Program-made: the position numbers and the translations under genes | Notes under the pieces: generated by a model | Databases searched by the model: none | What the model was told of the DNA's origin: nothing | What the model saw: the letters and a program-made list of their open reading frames with translations, nothing else | Origin: Rhodoferax lacus | Lineage (GTDB): Bacteria > Pseudomonadota > Gammaproteobacteria > Burkholderiales > Burkholderiaceae_C | Assembly: GCF_003415675.1 (NCBI RefSeq) | Contig: NZ_QFZK01000002.1 | Location: forward strand, 1-64,000 | Length of the DNA stretch: 64,000 nucleotides | Reading direction: 5' to 3' | In this document: piece after piece, positions 18,174-26,669 of the stretch | Layout of the letters: every line of letters begins with the position of its first letter | Numbering within the stretch: position 1 is the first letter of the stretch

Positions 18174-18214
18174 AAGGCCTCCAGAAGTAAAAATGTTTGA
18201 CGTTTTTATTCTAT

Positions 18215-18254
18215 CGTGAAATTTGTAGCAATAATTTCACGAAGGCCGCTACAA
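18215..18254. promoter_or_regulatory. Interlocking inverted repeats in the divergent dehydrogenase promoter region
   Basis: CGTGAAAT (18215-18222) and ATTTCACG (18234-18241) form a perfect 8-bp dyad with an 11-base spacer. Overlapping it, TTGTAGC (18223-18229) and GCTACAA (18248-18254) form a perfect 7-bp dyad. They lie in the 158-bp gap between the two divergent FAD-GcvT genes, in an AT-rich stretch. Confidence 0.6.
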
Positions 18255-18331
18255 TTTCTGCAGATTCGCAATCGTGCTGCGCTTTTCCCGCTTTGCCTAG
18301 TGGGGTTGTCGCGGGGCCCGGAGACATACCT

Positions 18332-20761
18332 ATGACAGAACATGTGAGAGTCGTCGTGATCGGTGGCGGGGTGGTGGGCTGCAGTGCGCTCTACCACCTG
18401 GCTGCTTTGGGAATCAAGGATGCGCTGCTGCTGGAGCGCGATGAGCTCACCAGCGGCTCCACCTGGCATGCGGCGGGCAACCTGCCCACCTTCTCCACCA
18501 GCTGGAGCATCCTCAAGCTGCAGAAGTACTCGGCCGCGCTCTACCGCAGGCTGGCCGCCAGCGCCGATGACCCCATCAACTACCACCTGACCGGCTCGGT
18601 GCGCCTGGCCCACACGCAAAGCCGTATGGACGAGTTCCGCCACGTCAAAAGTATGGCCAAGGCCAATGGGCTGGAATACGAAATCCTCTCGCCCAGCGAA
18701 CTGCGCGAGCGCCACCCGCTGATCGAAACCCACGACCTGCTGGGCGCGCTGTGGGATCCGCTGGACGGCGACATTGACCCATCCCAACTCACCCAGGCCC
18801 TGGCGCGCGAGGCCCGGCTGGCCGGTGCCACCATCCGCCGCCACACCCGTGTGACGTCGCTCACCCAAAAGCCCGACAGCAGCTGGGTGGTGGCCACCGA
18901 CAAGGGCGAGATCCACTGCGAAATCGTGGTCAACGCCGCAGGCTACCGCGCCGGCGAAATCATGAAGATGGTGGGCCGCCACCTGCCCCTGGCGGTGATG
19001 TCGCACCAGTACCTGGTGACCGAAGACTGCGACGAGCTCATCGCCCGTGGCAGTGCGCGCCTGCCCCTGCTGCGCGACCCCGACACCTCGTATTACCTGC
19101 GCCAGGAGCGCAATGGTTTTATCCTCGGGCCCTACGAGTGGAAGGCCACACCCATGTGGCAGGACGGCATGCCCGACGACTTTGCCAACCAGCTCTGGAA
19201 CGACGACTTCGACCGGCTGGAGAGCTACATCGAAGACGCCATGGCCCGCGTACCCGCCCTGGGCCGTGCCGGCATCAAGCGCGGGGTGAACGGCCCCATT
19301 CCGTATTCGCCCGATGGCAACCCCTACATCGGCCCCGAGCCAGGCCTGCGCAACTTCTTCCACTGCAACAACTTCAGCTTTGGCATCACCCAAGCCGGGG
19401 GCGCAGGCAAGGCGCTGGCCGAGTGGGTGGTGCACGGCGCCCCCGAGTGGGACCTGTGGAGCCTGGACCGCCGCCGCTTTGGCGACTATGCGTCCAGCGC
19501 CTACACCGTGGCCAAGGCGGTGGAGGTGTACCAGAACGAATACGCGTCGAGCTTCCCCTACGAGGAGCGCGAGGCCGGACGGCCCCTGCGGACCTCGCCC
19601 ACCTACGCAACACTCAAGGCCAAGGGCGCGCGCTTTGGTGCGCGTGGTGGCTGGGAGCGGGCGGTGTACTTTGACCTCAAGGGCGAGTTGCCCCAGGAAG
19701 AAAAATTGTCGTTCCGCCGCGAAAGCATCTGGCACGGCGTGGTGGCCCAAGAGGTGCAGGCCGTGCGCGAGCGCGTGGCCGTGCTGGACCTGCCGGGCTT
19801 TACCAAATACGAGCTCAAGGGCCCGGGCGCAGCCGCGCATCTGGACTACCTGACCTGCTCCAAGCTGCCCTCCCTGGGCCGGGTGTCACTGGCCTATGCG
19901 CTCACACCGGCAGGCAAGCTGTGGAGCGAGTTCACCATCACCCGCTTGGCCGAGGACCATTTCTACATCATCAGCGCAGCCATTGCTGCCACGCATGACA
20001 TGGACTTGCTCAGCGGCACGCTGCCCACGGGCAGCCCGATTACCGTGCGCGACATATCGGCCGATCTGGGCACGCTCATCATTGCCGGGCCACGTGCGCG
20101 CGAGGTGATGGCGCAGATCACCACCACCGACCTGAGCAATGCCGGCTTCCCCTGGCTCACTGCACGCGAGATTGCCACCGTGGCTGGCAACTGCTATGCC
20201 ATGCGGGTGAACTATGTGGGCGAGCTGGGTTGGGAGCTGCATGCGCCGGTGGCCATGATGCAGACGCTGTACGACGCCGTATGGCAGGCGGGCGAGGCCC
20301 ACGGTATCCGCGACTTTGGCCTCTATGCCATGGACAGCCTGCGCGTGGACAAGTGCTACCGCGGCTGGAAGAGCGATCTGGAGAGCGGCTACACCCCGCT
20401 GGAAGCATCGCTGGACCGCTTTGTGGATGTCAAAAAAGCCAGCTTTGTCGGGCGTGACGCCCTGCTGGCCGAGCACGCGCGCGGCCCCAAGTTCCGCTTT
20501 GTGCCCATGCTGTTTGAGCAGGACGGCGAGGCCGAAGCGCCTTACTGCGCCCAGGTATTCCACGGCGACACCAATGTGGGCCTGACCACCTCGGGCGTGT
20601 GGAGCCACACCCTCCACAAGAGCGTGGCCCTGGCCTATGTGCGCACCGATCTGGCCGTGCCGGGCACGGTGCTCGAAGTCGAGGTGCTGGGCACACTGCG
20701 CCGCGCCACCGTGCAGGCCGAGCCGCTGTACGACCCCAAGAATGAACGGCTGCGCGCCTAG
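18332..20761 (+). CDS. FAD-dependent dehydrogenase fused to GcvT domain (paralogue of the divergent gene)
   Basis: A 809-residue protein with the same DAO-FAO-GcvT layout as the gene at 15723. It has VVVIGGGVVGCSALYHL, SGSTWHAAGNLPTF, a folate-domain stretch RVNYVGELGWELHAPV, and LYAMDSLRVDKCYRGWK. ATG 18332 is chosen over longer upstream readings because GGAGA precedes it at 18320-18324 and the family starts just before the Rossmann motif. The two divergent copies are clearly different in sequence, so they probably act on successive or alternative methylated amines. The MttB-family gene follows after 54 bases, probably in the same operon. Confidence 0.85.
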   Translation: MTEHVRVVVIGGGVVGCSALYHLAALGIKDALLLERDELTSGSTWHAAGNLPTFSTSWSILKLQKYSAALYRRLAASADDPINYHLTGSVRLAHTQSRMDEFRHVKSMAKANGLEYEILSPSELRERHPLIETHDLLGALWDPLDGDIDPSQLTQALAREARLAGATIRRHTRVTSLTQKPDSSWVVATDKGEIHCEIVVNAAGYRAGEIMKMVGRHLPLAVMSHQYLVTEDCDELIARGSARLPLLRDPDTSYYLRQERNGFILGPYEWKATPMWQDGMPDDFANQLWNDDFDRLESYIEDAMARVPALGRAGIKRGVNGPIPYSPDGNPYIGPEPGLRNFFHCNNFSFGITQAGGAGKALAEWVVHGAPEWDLWSLDRRRFGDYASSAYTVAKAVEVYQNEYASSFPYEEREAGRPLRTSPTYATLKAKGARFGARGGWERAVYFDLKGELPQEEKLSFRRESIWHGVVAQEVQAVRERVAVLDLPGFTKYELKGPGAAAHLDYLTCSKLPSLGRVSLAYALTPAGKLWSEFTITRLAEDHFYIISAAIAATHDMDLLSGTLPTGSPITVRDISADLGTLIIAGPRAREVMAQITTTDLSNAGFPWLTAREIATVAGNCYAMRVNYVGELGWELHAPVAMMQTLYDAVWQAGEAHGIRDFGLYAMDSLRVDKCYRGWKSDLESGYTPLEASLDRFVDVKKASFVGRDALLAEHARGPKFRFVPMLFEQDGEAEAPYCAQVFHGDTNVGLTTSGVWSHTLHKSVALAYVRTDLAVPGTVLEVEVLGTLRRATVQAEPLYDPKNERLRA

Positions 20762-20815
20762 GCGCTGCCAGAGTGTCCCGGTATCCGCAGAGAAACCTAC
20801 ATAAAGAGGCAAGAC

Positions 20816-22381
20816 ATGAGCGCAATCCCTGAAACCATTCCCCGCCGCGGCGGTGCCCGCGAGGCCCGCCGGGCCGCACGTTCTGCCGAGCTTCCGGATC
20901 ACCTCAAGCCGGTGCGCCCGGGCATGAACGGCGGCCGTTACAAGCCGCTGAGCGAGGCCGATGTGCTCAAGATCCACCACGCCGCACTGGACGCGCTGGA
21001 GACCATTGGCTTTGCCGATGCGCCGCAAAGCGGCATTGACGCCATGGTGAAGATGGGCGCCAAGCTCACCGACAGTGGGCGCCTGCTGTTTCCGCGCGCC
21101 CTCGTTGAAGACACCGTGGCCAACGCGGCCCGCCACTTCGTGCTGCACGGCCAGGACCCCAAGTACGACATGGAGCCCTGGGGCGACAAGGTCTACTTTG
21201 GCACCGCAGGAGCGGCGGTGCACATGGTGGACGCCAAGACCGGCGCCTACCGCGAGTCCACCACGCAAGACCTCTACAACATTGCCCGCGTGGTCGACAC
21301 GCTGGAGCACCTGCACTTCTACCAGCGCTCAGTGGTCTGCCGCGACCTGCCGCTGCCCGAGGAGATGGACTTCAACACCACCTATGCCTGTGTTTCGGGC
21401 ACGACCAAGCACGTGGGTGCGAGCTGGGTGGCCCCCGAGCATCTGGAGCAAAGCCTGAAGATGCTGCACATGATTGCCGGTGGCGAGGACAAGTGGCGCG
21501 AGCGCCCGTTTGTGAGCCAGTCCAACTGCTTTGTGGTGCCGCCCATGAAGTTTGCCTTTGATGCCTGCAAGTGCCTCGAAGTAGCCGTGCGCGGCGGCAT
21601 GCCGGTGTTGCTGCTCTCAGCCGGTCAGGCGGGTGCCACGGCACCGGCCTCGCTGGCCGCAGCCCTGGTGCAAGAGACAGCCGAATGTCTGGCAGGTCTG
21701 GTGTATGTCAACGCTATCAAGCCCAAGGCCCCGGCCATGTTTGGCACCTGGTGCTTTGTGTCCGATCTGCGCACCGGCGCCATGTCGGGCGGCAGCCCGG
21801 AGCAGGCCCTGCTGTCGGCCGCCAGCGCGCAGATATCGCGCTATTACGACCTGACCGGCGGCACCGCCTCGGGCATGACCGACTCCAAGGTGCCCGATGC
21901 CCAGTGCGGCATGGAGCGCGCCTACAACCACGCACTGGTGGGCAATGCGGGTGCCAACCTGATCTATGAATCAGCCGGCATGATGGCCAGCCTGATGGGC
22001 TTTTCGCTGGAGAGCCTGCTCATCGACAACGACCTGATTGGCGCCGTGCAACGCACCATTCGCGGCATCGAGGTCACCGACGAATCCATCTCGCTGGACA
22101 CCATGCGCCAGGTCTGCCTGGAAGGCCCGGGCCACTACCTGGGTTCGGACCAGACCTTGCAGCTCATGCAGCGCGACTACATCTACCCCACCTTGGGTGA
22201 CCGCTCCAGCCCCAACCAGTGGGAAGAGCGGGGCCGACCCTCTCTGGTGGACCGCGCATCGACCAAGCTGGAGGGCATTTTGTCCACCCACTACCCGACG
22301 CACATTCCGCAGCACATTGACGAGGCCATCCGCGCCCAGTTCCCGGTGCGCCTGCCACGCGAGGCCATGCGCGCGGGCTGA
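20816..22381 (+). CDS. Trimethylamine methyltransferase (MttB) superfamily protein, non-pyrrolysine type
   Basis: A 521-residue protein matching the MttB fold, with typical stretches such as YKPLSEADVLKIHHAALDAL, GTAGAAVHMVDAKTG, QDLYNIARVVDTL, and a C-terminal GGTASGMTDSK region. There is no internal TAG codon, so it is not a pyrrolysine-containing TMA methyltransferase. Non-Pyl members include glycine betaine and other quaternary-amine corrinoid methyltransferases. Placement next to two dimethylglycine-type dehydrogenases supports a role in betaine-type degradation. No corrinoid protein is present nearby, so the methyl acceptor is unknown. An AGAGG site precedes the ATG. Confidence 0.85.
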   Translation: MSAIPETIPRRGGAREARRAARSAELPDHLKPVRPGMNGGRYKPLSEADVLKIHHAALDALETIGFADAPQSGIDAMVKMGAKLTDSGRLLFPRALVEDTVANAARHFVLHGQDPKYDMEPWGDKVYFGTAGAAVHMVDAKTGAYRESTTQDLYNIARVVDTLEHLHFYQRSVVCRDLPLPEEMDFNTTYACVSGTTKHVGASWVAPEHLEQSLKMLHMIAGGEDKWRERPFVSQSNCFVVPPMKFAFDACKCLEVAVRGGMPVLLLSAGQAGATAPASLAAALVQETAECLAGLVYVNAIKPKAPAMFGTWCFVSDLRTGAMSGGSPEQALLSAASAQISRYYDLTGGTASGMTDSKVPDAQCGMERAYNHALVGNAGANLIYESAGMMASLMGFSLESLLIDNDLIGAVQRTIRGIEVTDESISLDTMRQVCLEGPGHYLGSDQTLQLMQRDYIYPTLGDRSSPNQWEERGRPSLVDRASTKLEGILSTHYPTHIPQHIDEAIRAQFPVRLPREAMRAG

Positions 22382-22389
22382 GCAAACAA

Positions 22390-22581
22390 TCAGCGCGGCA
22401 ATTGCGTGGCTTTGGCCCGCGTGCGCCTGGCCTGCTTGGGTGCCTTCTTGGGCTTGTGGGGGTGCTCAAACAGTTGGGGATAGTCGCCCATCAACAAGCC
22501 CAGTGATGCAATCGACAGTTCGATTTGGACTTGGTAGAGCACGCCGGTGATGGAGACTACTGAATCAATCGACTTTTTCAT
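22390..22581 (-). CDS. Small hypothetical protein
   Basis: A 63-residue reading beginning MKKSIDSVVSITGVLYQVQ with a short hydrophobic middle (IELSIASLGLLMG) and a very basic Lys/Arg/Ala/Pro tail. The AGGGGCAGG upstream of ATG 22581 supports that start over the longer reading to 22653. The basic tail suggests nucleic acid or membrane-phospholipid contact, but no family is recognised. It is convergent with the MttB-family gene and lies just before the tRNA. Confidence 0.5.
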   Translation of the reverse strand: MKKSIDSVVSITGVLYQVQIELSIASLGLLMGDYPQLFEHPHKPKKAPKQARRTRAKATQLPR

Positions 22582-22700
22582 GTCCTGCCCCTTTTGGGTG
22601 AACCATCCACGCATGGGTGGGTGGTTCAGAGCACGATAGCAGTTGGCAATCAATTGGGTCAGGGGTATGCAGACAGGGCTGATGGCTACAATGCAGGCCT

Positions 22701-22775
22701 CCCGACATAGTTCAATGGATAGAACGGGGTCCTCCTAAGACTCAGATACAGGTTCGATTCCTGTTGTTGGGACCA
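22701..22775 (+). tRNA. tRNA-Arg (anticodon CCT)
   Basis: A full cloverleaf can be folded. Acceptor CCCGACA (22701-22707) pairs with TGTTGGG, the D arm is GTTC/GAAC, the anticodon stem GGGTC/GACTC encloses loop CTCCTAA (anticodon CCT), and the T arm is ACAGG TTCGATT CCTGT. Discriminator A and an encoded CCA end at 22775. A TACAAT box lies at 22687-22692. The 3' end is the integration site of the adjacent mobile element. Confidence 0.93.
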
Positions 22776-22779
22776 TGTG
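22756..22779 (+). repeat. attL: 24-bp tRNA 3'-end repeat
   Basis: GATTCCTGTTGTTGGGACCA followed by TGTG, spanning the tRNA T-arm and CCA end. The matching copy lies at 36146-36168 and lacks one G of the GGG run. Confidence 0.9.
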
Positions 22780-22808
22780 ATGATTTCACAAGGTCTCAGA
22801 ACACCTCA

Positions 22809-22844
22809 AAACCCGCACGTTTCCCCAGCGTGGCGGGTTTTTTA
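22809..22844 (+). terminator. Rho-independent terminator downstream of tRNA-Arg
   Basis: AACCCGC-ACG pairs with CGT-GGCGGGTT around a TTTCCCCAG loop with one bulge, followed by a T-run. It separates tRNA transcription from the integrase gene. Confidence 0.75.
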
Positions 22845-22888
22845 TTGTCTCGGGTGGTCTCACGGGGTAACATGACATACCGACAATT

Positions 22889-22939
22889 TGACGGTATCTG
22901 TGACGGTATCTCCAAAAGTCACATACCGACATACCGTCA
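22889..22939. promoter_or_regulatory. Arm-type integrase/excisionase site candidates, left end
   Basis: TGACGGTA occurs at 22889-22896 and 22901-22908, exactly 12 bases apart, and inverted (TACCGTCA) at 22932-22939. The same octamer recurs as a 12-base-spaced pair near the right att site. The block lies just before the integrase ATG, so it may also control integrase expression. Confidence 0.65.
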
Positions 22940-22952
22940 AAGGGCGCAAATC

Positions 22953-24173
22953 ATGGCACTGACAGACACCTTCGTGAAGAACACCAAGCACACGGGCAGG
23001 CCCTCAGGCGACAAGCATGCAGACGGTGGTGGCATGTATCTGTTGATAAATGCCGGTGGGAAATATTGGCGCATGGACTACCGCTTCGCTGAAAAGCGCA
23101 AGACGCTGGCGCTGGGCACCTATCCCGAGGTCTCGCTGCTCAAGGCACGGCAGCGCCGTGAAAAGGCCCGTGAACTGCTGGCAGACGGTATCGACCCCAG
23201 CACAGCCAAACAGGAAGAAAAGGCCGTGAAGCTGGCAGCGGCCGCAAACACCTTTGAAGTGGTGGCGCGTGACTGGCTGACCAAGACCAAGGCCAACCGT
23301 GCCCAGGTCACGCAGGACAAGGTGACGGCGTGGCTGGAGAACGATGCGTTCCCCTACATCGGCAAGATGCCTATTGCAGACATCGGCCCGCGTGACGTGT
23401 TAGAAAAGGTCATTCGCAAGGTGGAAGCCCGCGCAGCTATCGACACAGCGCACCGGCTTAAGCAGCTATGCGGGCAGGTATTCCGGTTTGCCGTGGTTTC
23501 AGGGCTGGCTGACCGTGACGTTACCGCTGACTTGCGCGAGGCACTAGCAACCAAGACCACCACGCACTATGCGGCAATCACCGACCCCAAGCATCTGGGC
23601 CAGTTGATGCGTTCCATCTTCGATTACACCGGACACCCATACACGGTAGCTGCGCTCAAGATGACGCCTTTGGTGTTCCTGCGTCCCGGTGAGCTGCGCA
23701 CCGCTGAATGGTCAGAGATTGACCTTGACGCGGCAGAGTGGCGCATACAGGGCAGCAAAATGAAAATGAAGGTTGACCACATCGTCCCGCTGTCGACGCA
23801 GGCCGTGGATATCCTGCGCGGCATCCATCCCGTGACGGGCCACGGGCGGTATGTTTTCCCCAGTCTGCGCACTGGTGAGCGCCCTATGAGCGAGAACACC
23901 ATCAACGCGGCACTGCGGGGCATGGGTTACGCAAAAGAAGTCCACAGCGCCCACGGCTTCCGGGCTACGGCCAGAACCATCATGGATGAGGTCATGGGCG
24001 AGCGTGTAGATCTGATAGAGCACCAGCTGTCCCATGCGGTCAGAGACCCCAACGGACGCGCCTACAACCGCACGGCGCACCTCCCGGCACGCCGTGCGAT
24101 GATGCAACGTTGGGCGGACTACTTGGATAAATTGCGGGTGGGCGCTGAGGTAATTCATATCAAGGCGGCATAA
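22953..24173 (+). CDS. int: Tyrosine-type site-specific integrase (P4/DUF4102 family)
   Basis: A 406-residue integrase. The N-terminal DUF4102 arm-binding domain reads MALTDTFVKNTK and GGGMYLLINAGGKYWRMDYRF, the core-binding region spans roughly 100-190, and the catalytic domain has Arg in FLRPGELRTAEW, Lys in QGSKMKMKVDHIVPLS, HGFRATA, and Tyr in GRAYNRTAHL. All catalytic positions appear intact. ATG 22953 is preferred to 22764, since the upstream part covers the terminator and arm-site block. Located directly downstream of the tRNA, as in most tRNA-integrating islands. Confidence 0.93.
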   Translation: MALTDTFVKNTKHTGRPSGDKHADGGGMYLLINAGGKYWRMDYRFAEKRKTLALGTYPEVSLLKARQRREKARELLADGIDPSTAKQEEKAVKLAAAANTFEVVARDWLTKTKANRAQVTQDKVTAWLENDAFPYIGKMPIADIGPRDVLEKVIRKVEARAAIDTAHRLKQLCGQVFRFAVVSGLADRDVTADLREALATKTTTHYAAITDPKHLGQLMRSIFDYTGHPYTVAALKMTPLVFLRPGELRTAEWSEIDLDAAEWRIQGSKMKMKVDHIVPLSTQAVDILRGIHPVTGHGRYVFPSLRTGERPMSENTINAALRGMGYAKEVHSAHGFRATARTIMDEVMGERVDLIEHQLSHAVRDPNGRAYNRTAHLPARRAMMQRWADYLDKLRVGAEVIHIKAA

Positions 24174-24334
24174 CAAATTCCGCGTACTCCGGTGCGCGGT
24201 CGGCCTGGGAGCATTGATTGGGAGGCCTCTTTCTCGGGATAACGAGTCGTCACTGTCAATCGATGCCAATGGCATTGTGTTTTCGGCCATCGTGGATCAG
24301 GGGCACACTACGTGTCCCGGTTGGCGGAGTCGCT

Positions 24335-24640
24335 TCAGTGCCGTGGGCATCTCTTCCAGCCTTCCACAAAGCCCAGCTGGCCCTGAACCGGTTTGATTCG
24401 GCCGACGCACACCAAGCTTTTAACCCGGACCTCCACCATGTATTTGGCATGTGCGCCGTCCACGCCATTCCAGTCTTGCAGCACCTGATTGAGCGGATCA
24501 GTGGGGCGCCTGCCCACAGCTAGCGGGATGATTTGGTATGGCTTGAACTGATCGGGATCCCCTTCGAAATGAGCCATCAGGTCGTGCTTAAGCTTGTTGG
24601 TGACGGATGGCGCGGATACTGCAACCCACTTGAAGGCCAA
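24335..24640 (-). CDS. Hypothetical protein
   Basis: A 101-residue reading (begins AFKWVAVSAPSVTNKLKHDL) with protein-like composition, amphipathic segments and no recognised domain. The start is a TTG at 24640 without a clear ribosome site, which lowers confidence. It is the only reading in the 24174-24687 stretch with ordinary amino acid use. Confidence 0.35.
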   Translation of the reverse strand: MAFKWVAVSAPSVTNKLKHDLMAHFEGDPDQFKPYQIIPLAVGRRPTDPLNQVLQDWNGVDGAHAKYMVEVRVKSLVCVGRIKPVQGQLGFVEGWKRCPRH

Positions 24641-24687
24641 TGTCGCTATTATTGGCCCATGTCAGTCTGACCGCAGCTAGGGAAAAA

Positions 24688-24885
24688 ATGCCAGATCAAA
24701 CAGCGAAATTCTTAATCCGCACTTTGCGCACAATGGCGGCATTCGCCCTCTTGGGCGTGCTGGTGTCGGGGTCGGTGCAAGGAGTGGTTTCGTTCCTATT
24801 CGATTACTACGATTTTGATCTTCGGCCAATTGGCGGTGTTCTTGGCGCAGTAACCCCATCCGTCTTCAAAGTTGGTCGCTCGTAA
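24688..24885 (+). CDS. Small putative membrane protein
   Basis: A 65-residue reading starting at an ATG preceded by AGGGAAAAA. It has one strong hydrophobic segment (AAFALLGVLVSGSVQGVVSFLF) and then DYYDFDLRPIGG. It may be the front part of a longer, decayed membrane protein, because membrane-like readings continue downstream in another frame. No family is recognised. Confidence 0.4.
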   Translation: MPDQTAKFLIRTLRTMAAFALLGVLVSGSVQGVVSFLFDYYDFDLRPIGGVLGAVTPSVFKVGRS

Positions 24886-25160
24886 TTGCGATGGTTGTTG
24901 ATGGAAATTGGATCGACATTAGCTCGTTGCTGGTGGCTCTTCTGTATGCATGATGGAAGGTCCCACATAGGAACGGGAAATTTGTTTCAAAAGACACTGC
25001 GCAGAATATTGCAAACGGGTGCTCGCTACTGCCCCTCTTCTTGCTTGGCCTGTCAATCGTTTCCAGCTCATTGCTGACAGAGTTGATGCACGCAAACAAG
25101 CTAATTTTGTCTGTGGCTGGAATATGCGCTTTGCTCGCTACGCTTGAAGACGACTTCTAG
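24885..25160 (+). pseudogene. Decayed membrane-protein reading with in-frame TGA
   Basis: From 24885 one frame reads IAMVVDGNWIDISSLLVALL, meets TGA at 24951-24953, and continues as WKVPHRNGKFVSKDTAQNIA, then two hydrophobic stretches (LPLFLLGLSIVSSSLLTEL, LILSVAGICALLATLEDDF) to a TAG at 25158. The amino acid pattern on both sides of the TGA looks coding and resembles a short multi-helix membrane protein. It could be a remnant joined to the 24688 reading through a frameshift. Between 25161 and 25371 I see only the promoter region of the next gene. Confidence 0.4.
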
Positions 25161-25371
25161 CGCGCTGCCCTACCAAAGCCGCCTCAAGGATCAATTAGGC
25201 GACAGCGAGGCGTTGAGTGCAAACCCAAGTCTTGCTCAATGGTCTAGCACCTATAGGACCTCAATACGCTGCTCCGAACGATGCTGTTTTGAATCAGAAA
25301 TATCACCCGGATGGGGGATGGATGCGTCGGTCGGGTGCTGTTACGGTCACTGTACACAACTAGGAGAGAAA

Positions 25372-26223
25372 GTGGCCAGAAGAGGAAAGACCAGTCCGCT
25401 GGAAGACGTGTTCGAGTTGGTGGCGATGCTGCCGTGGTGGGGTGGCGTGGCGGCCGCCATTGCCTTGTACGTTGGCCTCCATGCCTATGCAAGCCAAGTG
25501 GTGGCACCTGTCACCACCACACCTCAACTGGTTGGCTCCGTCTCCGGGACAATCTTCCGGACTATTGCCGGCTTCTTCCAGTACATCCTGCCGGTCATCT
25601 GCCTGGGAGCAGCCGCAGCGTCGGCCTGGAAGGCTTCTCAGCGCAAATCCCTTGTCCAGGGCGTTACAGCCAGTACCTCTGCCTCATCACTGGACGGCAT
25701 GACCTGGCTGGAATTTGAGGGCCTGGTGGGCGAGGCCTTCAGGCAGAAGGGCTACAAGGTCTTGGAACTGGGCGGTGCTGGCCCAGATGGCGGAGTGGAT
25801 CTGGTCCTGACCAAGGGCAGCGAAAAGTTGTTCGTCCAGTGCAAGCAATGGAAGGCCTTCAAGGTTGGCGTGGACGTAGTGCGTCAGCTCTATGGCGTCA
25901 TGGCCGCTAAGGGCGCTGCAGGCGGCTTTGTCGTCACGTCCGGCAAGTTCACGACTGATGCCCTGGAGTTCGCCCGGGGCCGCAATGTCACGTTGTTGGA
26001 TGGCGATCGGCTCTTCGCCATGTTGCAGGCGGCGAAGGCTGGACGCAAGGCCGGCATCAGTTCAGCTACCGCCCAAGTTGCTGCTGCGCCCTTGGCCGCA
26101 CCTGGATGCCCGGTGTGCGGATCAGCCATGGTCAAGCGGGAGGCGAAGCGCGGCACGAACGCCGGCAATGCCTTCTGGGGATGCTCCAAATATCCCAAGT
26201 GTCGGGGTACGGTGCAAATTTAG
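25372..26223 (+). CDS. Membrane-anchored Mrr-type restriction endonuclease with topoisomerase-like zinc ribbon
   Basis: A 283-residue protein beginning at GTG 25372, preceded by AGGAGAG at 25362-25368; the longer frame upstream has no ribosome site. Two hydrophobic helices (about 24-41 and 63-85) come first, then an Mrr_cat nuclease domain with the PD-(D/E)xK-like core D143 in GGVDLVL and Q156-K158 in FVQCKQW. A C-terminal topoisomerase I-type zinc ribbon has CPVCG and CSKYPKC (C246, C249, C271, C277). Membrane-tethered Mrr proteins are thought to act on foreign or modified DNA. It stands alone, without a methylase, so it may be a type IV-like enzyme. Confidence 0.85.
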   Translation: MARRGKTSPLEDVFELVAMLPWWGGVAAAIALYVGLHAYASQVVAPVTTTPQLVGSVSGTIFRTIAGFFQYILPVICLGAAAASAWKASQRKSLVQGVTASTSASSLDGMTWLEFEGLVGEAFRQKGYKVLELGGAGPDGGVDLVLTKGSEKLFVQCKQWKAFKVGVDVVRQLYGVMAAKGAAGGFVVTSGKFTTDALEFARGRNVTLLDGDRLFAMLQAAKAGRKAGISSATAQVAAAPLAAPGCPVCGSAMVKREAKRGTNAGNAFWGCSKYPKCRGTVQI

Positions 26224-26508
26224 GAAGATGACTTTTGTGAGCGAAGCCCCCGGGTTCTTGTGTGCCAACTGCCTCGCATTGTGAACCCAATGGAAACCCA
26301 CTCGGTTATCCGCAAGGTCATGGTGACGAGGCCAAGCACCTCAATCCAGTCGATTGTGCATATTCCAAATATTTATGCGTCTTGGTATTACATGTGGTCT
26401 GGTGATGCAATAAAAACTGGTACATTTACGGCAGCAATAAAGCCGGAGAGACACACCCGGCAAAACAATCAGCGGCCATTTTGATGGTCCCGCTCGCTCT
26501 AAATTTAC

Positions 26509-26540
26509 AACCCGCCCTAGGTAACTACGGCGGGTTTTGT
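26509..26540 (+). terminator. Rho-independent terminator
   Basis: AACCCGCC (26509-26516) pairs with GGCGGGTT (26529-26536) around a 12-base loop and runs into TTGT. Confidence 0.7.
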
Positions 26541-26592
26541 CGTTCTGGAGTACTCAATATGTAAAAACCTCCCCATCCCTCTTTGACTAGTT

Positions 26593-26617
26593 GGCTCGCA
26601 CTTGTGCGGGCCATTTT
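26593..26617 (+). terminator. Hairpin followed by T-run
   Basis: GGCTCGCAC (26593-26601) against GTGCGGGCC (26604-26612), one mismatch, then ATTTTT. With only a two-base loop the stem would open at its top, so it may act on DNA instead. Confidence 0.5.
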
Positions 26618-26624
26618 TGCTTTT

Positions 26625-26656
26625 GCCCGCCCGGCTCGCCTGGTGGGCTTTTTTTT
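26625..26656 (+). terminator. Rho-independent terminator upstream of alpA
   Basis: GCCCGCC (26625-26631) pairs with GGTGGGC (26642-26648), followed by eight T. It ends 13 bases before the alpA start codon, so alpA may be attenuated, or must be transcribed from a promoter overlapping this hairpin. Confidence 0.65.
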
Positions 26657-26669
26657 GGGAAAAATTTAT

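Larger units (their letters stand above)
26224..26669. other. Non-coding gap between nuclease and alpA
   Basis: No convincing gene is seen in these 446 bases. The left half is plain AT-richer sequence. The right half holds three hairpins with T-runs (26509-26540, 26593-26617, 26625-26656), which separate nuclease and alpA transcription. Confidence 0.6.

Noticed and set aside
16755..18200. Long plus-strand open frame opposite the FAD-GcvT gene
   Set aside because: Its composition (runs of Gly, His, Gln, Val) is the shadow of a real high-GC gene on the other strand, and the opposite frame has clear FAD and GcvT motifs.
18206..19840. Long minus-strand open frame opposite the second FAD-GcvT gene
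   Set aside because: Shadow frame; no family motifs, and the plus-strand gene is intact with a ribosome site.
24951..24953. Possible selenocysteine TGA
   Set aside because: No selenoprotein family match and no obvious downstream stem-loop; a decayed frame is simpler.
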